A stretch of DNA of 64,000 nt, from positions 372,001-436,000 of the forward strand of contig JASCOF010000001.1 in NCBI GenBank assembly GCA_029960065.1, written 5' to 3'. The notes under the pieces were generated by a model. It had not been told where the DNA came from. It made no database searches and worked only from the letters and a program-made list of their open reading frames with translations. Source of the stretch: Flavobacteriaceae bacterium PS02336 (GTDB taxonomy: Bacteria > Bacteroidota > Bacteroidia > Flavobacteriales > Flavobacteriaceae). Position 1 is the stretch's first letter; each line of letters opens with the position of its first letter. Below, piece after piece: positions 59,539 to 64,000 of this stretch. A program made the position numbers and the translations under genes.

Positions 59539-60180
59539 AAGAGAAAGCCAATTCTTAAAATCAAAGAAATTCTGCGGTGCAACCCCGTGCCCAACAGGAT
59601 ATTCTTTGTAAGTAACTGGAATATTTAGTTTTTCTAAGATTGCAGGCGTTTTTCTTGCCCATTCAATCGGAATAACTTGGTCTACAGTTCCGTGTGAGGT
59701 GAATATTTTTAGGTTTTTAAAGTCATTTTTCTCAAAACCTTCTTTAATGATTTCTTCATTAAAATAACCGCTCATTGCCACAACTCGCTGAATTTTTTCT
59801 GGGTAAGAAAGTGCTGTTGCATAACTTAAAATCGATCCTTGGCTAAATCCAATTAAAGTTACGTTATTAGCATCGATAGGATATTTTGAAACTAATTCAT
59901 CGATAAAAGAAGCGATTAAATCTCTTGAAGTTTTAGCTTGTTCGTTATCTGAGAATTTATTTTGGTCTGCATCAAAATTAATCGCGTACCAAGCGTAAGA
60001 ACCATATTGCAAATCATACGGCGCTCTCGCAGAAATGATGTAATAATTATCTGGAAGTTCAGAAGCAAATGAAAACAAATCATCATCATTACTTCCATAT
60101 CCGTGCAGTAAAAGCAACAATGGATTTTTATCTAAAATTACTTTTGGTTCTCTTATTTTATATTCTAAAGATAGACTCAT
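59536..60180 (-). CDS. Alpha/beta hydrolase, phospholipase/carboxylesterase family
   Basis: 214 residues, no signal peptide. The fold is shown by LLLLLHGYGSNDDDLF (oxyanion loop), Ser113 in GFSQGS, Asp167 in HGTVDQVIP and His198 in PVGHGVAPQ. This is the acyl-protein thioesterase/YpfH-like group, small cytoplasmic esterases. The true substrate is not predictable. Located after the DUF4870-like gene on the minus strand with a 108-bp gap that holds a 14-base tandem repeat. Confidence 0.9.
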   Translation of the reverse strand: MSLSLEYKIREPKVILDKNPLLLLLHGYGSNDDDLFSFASELPDNYYIISARAPYDLQYGSYAWYAINFDADQNKFSDNEQAKTSRDLIASFIDELVSKYPIDANNVTLIGFSQGSILSYATALSYPEKIQRVVAMSGYFNEEIIKEGFEKNDFKNLKIFTSHGTVDQVIPIEWARKTPAILEKLNIPVTYKEYPVGHGVAPQNFFDFKNWLSL

Positions 60181-60188
60181 ATTTTTAA

Positions 60189-60216
60189 TTGTGAATTGTA
60201 AGTTGTGAATTGTAAA
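60189..60216. repeat. 14-base tandem repeat TTGTGAATTGTAAG
   Basis: Two adjacent copies (60189-60202, 60203-60216), differing in the last base. Related units (AGTTATGAGTTGTGAGTTAT) occur before bcp at about 55511-55534. Confidence 0.6.
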
Positions 60217-60288
60217 TTTTCAAGCTTGGAATTTGGACTCGAGCGTTAGTGAAAAGGCGAAGCAATTTTTAAAATTGGATTTTAAAAT

Positions 60289-60615
60289 TTACCCAATGCT
60301 TTTAAACCATTTCTGAAATAATTCTCCAACTAATGGAATAGGTTTCATTTGTCCTTGAATAGCATTAAAAATACCAAAAGTCCACAGAATTGAAATGCAG
60401 ATCCACATTGGGAAAGTGATGAAAAAACTATCAAAATTACTCACAATTGCTCCAAATGAAATAAAAGTAAGTGATAGCCCTAAAGCCTGACGAATATGAA
60501 AAGAAGCAAAACTATTTTTGTTTTCAGAATTCATGCTCATGGCAATTAAAACACCAACGATTAAGATGTAACTGGTAATTGCGATTGGTTTTCCTTCTTC
60601 GACTGAATTATTCAT
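60289..60615 (-). CDS. Small DUF4870/Tic20-like membrane protein
   Basis: 108 residues from the ATG at 60615, chosen because it lies 4 bp after the stop of the upstream gene; an in-frame upstream start would overlap that gene. Three or four hydrophobic helices with NSFASFHIRQALGLSLTF, a motif (H-x-RQ-x2-G) typical of the DUF4870 family. Role unknown. Very close spacing to the dihydroorotase-like gene implies one transcript. Confidence 0.75.
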   Translation of the reverse strand: MNNSVEEGKPIAITSYILIVGVLIAMSMNSENKNSFASFHIRQALGLSLTFISFGAIVSNFDSFFITFPMWICISILWTFGIFNAIQGQMKPIPLVGELFQKWFKSIG

Positions 60616-60619
60616 TGTA

Positions 60620-61870
60620 TTATTTGGTAACAAGTTGATTTTGATTTAAAATTCCGTAAACAGAACCTTTAAGTTCAGTTCCTAAAAAGGCAGAATTTTT
60701 AGATTTTGAAAGTATGTTTTCTTTTGTAAAAGTTGATTTGTGTTCCGGAGTAAAAAGTGTCAAATTGGCTTTTGCACCTTCTTCGATTGTGCTGCTTTCT
60801 AGTCCAAAAATGGCTCTTCCCGAAGTTAGTTTTGCAATTACAGTTTCTAATGGTAAAACAGTTAATAAAGCTCCAAAAGCACTTTCTAAACCAATAGTTC
60901 CATTTTTAGCGGTATCAAATTCCATTTTTTTGAACTCAATATCAATCGGATTATGATCTGATGTAATGGTGTCTATAGTTCCGTCAGCAATTCCGTTTAA
61001 TAAAGCTTGTCTGTCAACTTCTGTTCTTAATGGCGGAGTTACTTTAAAACGAGTATCAAATCCGTCCAATTTTTCATCTGTCAAAACCAAATGATGTACA
61101 GATGCACTTGCAGTTACATGTAAACCTTTTGCTTTAGCCTCTCTAATCAATTCAACCGATTTTGCTGTAGAGATGGTTGGAATATGAAGTTTTCCGCCAG
61201 TATATTCCAATAGAAATAAGTTTCTTGAAATCTGTAGTTCTTCTGCCAAATTTGGAATTCCTTTCAAACCTAATCTTGTAGAAACAATTCCTTCATTGGC
61301 AACTCCATTTCCTTTAATATTCGGATCTTGTGAATAAGCAATTACCAAACCATCAAAATCCTGTACATATTGTAAAGCAATTTTCAGAATATTGGCATTG
61401 TCAATACTTTTATTATAATCTCCAAAAGCGATTGCGCCAGCATTTTTCATATCAAAAAGCTCTGCCATATCTTTTCCTTCGCTGGCTTTTGTTAAAGCAC
61501 CGATTGGGTAAATTTCTGTAGCAAAGCCATTTGCTTTACTTTTTACAAAACTTACCTGAGACTGATTGTCAATAATGGGTAAAGAGTTAGGCTGTAAACC
61601 AATTGCTGTAAAACCGCTTTTAGCAGCAACAGTCAATCCGTTTGCAATGGTTTCTCTGTCTTCGTAACCTGGCTCACCAAGCGAAACGCTGCTGTCAAAC
61701 CATCCTTGAGAAACGTGAAGATCTTCTAAACGAACAACTTCCGCATCGTCATTCGGAAGTGAAACGCCTATTTTTTCTATTAAACCATCTGCAATTAAAA
61801 GATCAACGGTCTGATTGTGAAACGGACTTTTTGAGTCGATAATTTTGGCGCTTTTGATGATTATTTTCAT
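60620..61870 (-). CDS. Dihydroorotase-like protein lacking metal ligands
   Basis: 416 residues with the amidohydrolase layout and clear similarity to type I dihydroorotase (LGEPGYEDRETIANGLTVAAKSGFTAI; HHLVLTDE; FKVTPPLRTEVDRQALLNGI; ITSDHNP; GLESAFGAL). The metal site is altered: the HxH of the family (D-x-H-x-H) reads D59-S-S61-V-S63, the VIAHCED-type segment reads VIAYSQD, and the CHVST histidine is T232. Only D305 and the HH259-260 pair remain. I expect no dihydroorotase activity. In Pseudomonas an inactive PyrC-like partner stabilises aspartate transcarbamoylase; a similar structural role is possible. Confidence 0.85.
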   Translation of the reverse strand: MKIIIKSAKIIDSKSPFHNQTVDLLIADGLIEKIGVSLPNDDAEVVRLEDLHVSQGWFDSSVSLGEPGYEDRETIANGLTVAAKSGFTAIGLQPNSLPIIDNQSQVSFVKSKANGFATEIYPIGALTKASEGKDMAELFDMKNAGAIAFGDYNKSIDNANILKIALQYVQDFDGLVIAYSQDPNIKGNGVANEGIVSTRLGLKGIPNLAEELQISRNLFLLEYTGGKLHIPTISTAKSVELIREAKAKGLHVTASASVHHLVLTDEKLDGFDTRFKVTPPLRTEVDRQALLNGIADGTIDTITSDHNPIDIEFKKMEFDTAKNGTIGLESAFGALLTVLPLETVIAKLTSGRAIFGLESSTIEEGAKANLTLFTPEHKSTFTKENILSKSKNSAFLGTELKGSVYGILNQNQLVTK

Positions 61871-61939
61871 ATGTAGATATTTTATTGTCGTAAAATGATT
61901 TTTGTAAAATGTAAAACGCTTTAGAAATAAAAGTAAAAC

Positions 61940-63868
61940 CTATTTTACAAATTTTATAATTGCCATTTCTAATGCTAAAAATAACAGTGCAAAGATAACA
62001 AACCATTTCCAAATTTGGCTGTCAGTTCGCTCAGTTTGTAGTGTATTAAAAATAGTTGAAATTGTATCGGCAGTTTTGAAATCTGAAACAATACTAGTGT
62101 TTACCTGACTCAAATCGCTTTCGGTTCTTTTGTAATTAAAACTAATATTTTCAACCCATTCTTTTTTGTCAAAAATCCCATAGTTTCCAGCAGTTTCAGG
62201 AAAATCATTGAATGTTAATTTGACTTTATTGTTTAAAATCTGCTGAATTGGGATAAAAGAATCTTCATTTCCTTTTACTTCCAAAATAGCATCTTTCGTC
62301 AATAGAACATCCACAAAATAAGGCTGATTATTTCCAATTGTTAAAGCATTTACGCCTGTTTTTTGATTGTTCTGAGCGATTTTATAAAACAACGGAACAA
62401 TTAATGGAGACTGCTGAAAATTAGAATTGGAATTGTTAATCGGAGCTGTAAAAACGGTAATTCCAGAAACTTGATTTTGAACCCCAGTTACAAAAGCAGT
62501 TTTATCTTCAAACGAAAGCACGGCTGGATATTGACTTGAAAAAGCAAATGAACTGTTTACTTTTGGATACTGGAAATTCGTTATTTTATTCTCAAAAACT
62601 CCAGAGAATAGTGGATGATCAAAATTAATTTTAGTGATTAATTTGCTGTTGTTTTCTAAATTTCCGAATGAAATTTTTCCAAAACTACCAAGAAATGTGT
62701 TCAAATTAGAAATAGAACTTTTTTCAGAAGGGATTACAACCAAATTTCCGCCTTTAGATACAAAAGATTTTAAAGTAGTCTGCAAAGCCTGCGGAATTTC
62801 AATTAATTCATTTAAAATTATAGTGTTTTGTTTCTCTAAACTGTTGTAATCTAAAGAACTTATAGAATAATTGTTGTAATTAAATTCTGCTGAAGTATAA
62901 ATTCGAGATAAGAAATTACTTTTTTCAGGTTCGCCGATACTGATAACGTTTGTTTTTTTGTTTTTAGAAATGCTGAAAAACAATTTATTATCGTAAGTCA
63001 AACCATTGTCTTCAATAGTTACATAACCATGAAACGCTTCTTTTGGAATTGTGAAATTGACTTTCTTTTTCTTTGTATCAAAATTAATGATTGTTTTAGC
63101 AATGAGTTTATTTTGATTGTATAAAGCGGTTGAAACTGGTTTAAAATCATCACCATAAGCTGATAAGTTAATTCCAATTTCATAAAAATTTTCTAATGTT
63201 TGATTAATGTAAACGCTGTCGATAGAAACGTTATTTTTTTGTTCTGCTTTAGGAACTATGAAATAGGGCTTTTCTTCAAAATTTAAAGCTGCAATGTCTT
63301 TTTCTTTTAAACCTACCGCATCTGTAATAACGACAATGTCTTTTTTATGTGCCGATTTATGCGCTTTTATTTTAGCTGTAATTGCCGAAAGATCGAACGG
63401 AGATGCGCTGTATTTTAAATTCTGTAAAGCGCTTTTTGATGATTTTATATCGGTGTTCCAAAAATTTTCGGTGTTGGTTAAAAGTGAAAATGAAGTGTTT
63501 TCCGGAGTATTCTCCAATAATTCCTGAACAGCTCTTTTAAGTAATTCACCTTTTTTTCCTTTAGCCTGCATACTGAATGAATTATCTAAAACAATATACA
63601 TTTCGTTTGAGGCATTTTTGCTGTCAACCGCTTCAAAAAAGGGCTGAGCAAAAGCTAATATAACACAGGTTAACAATAATAAACGTGTCGCTAGTAAAAG
63701 TCTTTTTTTGATTTTCGAACTTTTACGAGTCTGAATGGCAAGTTCTTTTAAGAATCGAACATTTGTAAAATAGGAGGTTTTAAAACGTCTTAATTGAAAT
63801 AAATGAACCAAAATTGGAACGATCAATAAAAACAGAAAGTATAAAATTTCGGGATGTTTAAAATGCAT
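61940..63868 (-). CDS. BatA/VWA-domain inner-membrane protein
   Basis: 642 residues. The N-terminus is the BatA domain seen in Bacteroidota: HPEILYFLFLLIVPILVHLFQLRRFKTSYFTNVRFLKEL, containing a membrane helix, and a second helix follows (LLLATRLLLLTCVILAFAQPFF). A VWA-like domain (about 85-200) starts YIVLDNSFSMQAKG, with a metal-site pattern D-x-S-x-S, and continues VVITDAVG. The remainder is a periplasmic domain that resembles a glutamine-amidotransferase-like fold (GNLVVIPSEKSS). A C-terminal helix ends the protein. Related to aerotolerance-operon proteins, but the rest of that operon is not here. The right-hand 130 bp of the window hold no gene I can support. Confidence 0.87.
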   Translation of the reverse strand: MHFKHPEILYFLFLLIVPILVHLFQLRRFKTSYFTNVRFLKELAIQTRKSSKIKKRLLLATRLLLLTCVILAFAQPFFEAVDSKNASNEMYIVLDNSFSMQAKGKKGELLKRAVQELLENTPENTSFSLLTNTENFWNTDIKSSKSALQNLKYSASPFDLSAITAKIKAHKSAHKKDIVVITDAVGLKEKDIAALNFEEKPYFIVPKAEQKNNVSIDSVYINQTLENFYEIGINLSAYGDDFKPVSTALYNQNKLIAKTIINFDTKKKKVNFTIPKEAFHGYVTIEDNGLTYDNKLFFSISKNKKTNVISIGEPEKSNFLSRIYTSAEFNYNNYSISSLDYNSLEKQNTIILNELIEIPQALQTTLKSFVSKGGNLVVIPSEKSSISNLNTFLGSFGKISFGNLENNSKLITKINFDHPLFSGVFENKITNFQYPKVNSSFAFSSQYPAVLSFEDKTAFVTGVQNQVSGITVFTAPINNSNSNFQQSPLIVPLFYKIAQNNQKTGVNALTIGNNQPYFVDVLLTKDAILEVKGNEDSFIPIQQILNNKVKLTFNDFPETAGNYGIFDKKEWVENISFNYKRTESDLSQVNTSIVSDFKTADTISTIFNTLQTERTDSQIWKWFVIFALLFLALEMAIIKFVK

Positions 63869-64000
63869 TCTGGCTTCGATTTACTTCACTACGTTTTGTT
63901 TTTCGCGAAGATGCTGGTCAAAAATACGAATTAAAAATTATTTTAACCATATAAGTTCATGTAAGAGATTATAAGTTAATGCTGCACTTATTAAAATGAA

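Noticed and set aside
63869..64000. A gene or promoter at the right edge
   Set aside because: No frame with start and stop and no clear TAnnTTTG box can be defended in the last 130 bp.

Overview
The window looks like chromosomal DNA of a Flavobacterium-like member of the Bacteroidota. It is visibly A+T-rich (my estimate is about two thirds). It carries many lineage markers: a type IX secretion C-terminal tail, DUF4834, DUF3810, DUF4268 and DUF4956 families, SCO and azurin lipoproteins, and repeated -7 boxes of the form TAnnTTTG, the Bacteroidota promoter signature. Shine-Dalgarno sequences are not obvious. Coding density is high on both strands. I see no rRNA, tRNA, CRISPR array, prophage or insertion sequence.

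Layout. 1-3.1 kb: end of pyrG (cut by the window edge) and yidC. 3.1-7.7 kb: a surface FAS1 lipoprotein, a MORN/YwqK-type protein, a DUF4956 membrane protein, and a convergent exported protein built like a water dikinase. 7.8-18.5 kb: mnmA, a secreted subtilase, an FMN nitronate monooxygenase, DUF4268, a Nudix hydrolase, an acyltransferase, an ECF sigma factor with a membrane partner, DUF3810, pepD and a 36-residue basic mini-protein. 18.6-29.4 kb: CarboxypepD_reg protein, DEAD-box helicase, rdgB, an ABC exporter, GH88, two tandem paralogous lipoproteins, an FMN glutamate-synthase-like protein and a NYN/OST-HTH protein.

29.6-36.2 kb is a nitrite/nitric oxide module. It holds an Rrf2 regulator with three cysteines, a lipo-azurin, the di-iron repair protein Ric, an uncharacterised heme-copper-oxidase-like membrane protein and, divergently, a lipoprotein NirK with a fused cytochrome c domain, NirV and SCO. 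Three promoters of this module (rrf2, ric, nirK) share the dyad A(T/A)TAAAGA-like half site, eight bases, then TCTTTTAT. I propose this as the operator of the local Rrf2 protein. 36.5-39.6 kb: an alpha-oxoamine synthase (sphingolipid or sulfonolipid type) with a nearby GNAT protein. 40.7-46.4 kb: DUF4834, YfhO, a glycosyltransferase and a flippase. 46.5-55.3 kb: MscS, uvrA, a sigma factor with a 47-residue mini-protein, a TPR protein with a long leader, and an Nth that lacks the iron-sulfur cysteines. 55.6-64 kb: Bcp, a conserved protein of unknown function, an MBL-fold hydrolase, small envelope proteins, an esterase, a dihydroorotase-like protein lacking its metal ligands, and a BatA/VWA protein.

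Intergenic DNA is rich in short repeat families. Two of them, a CAGTTTTCAGTC family and a degenerate CTRAGATT octamer family, begin at or within the stop codons of neighbouring genes and fold into hairpins between convergent genes.
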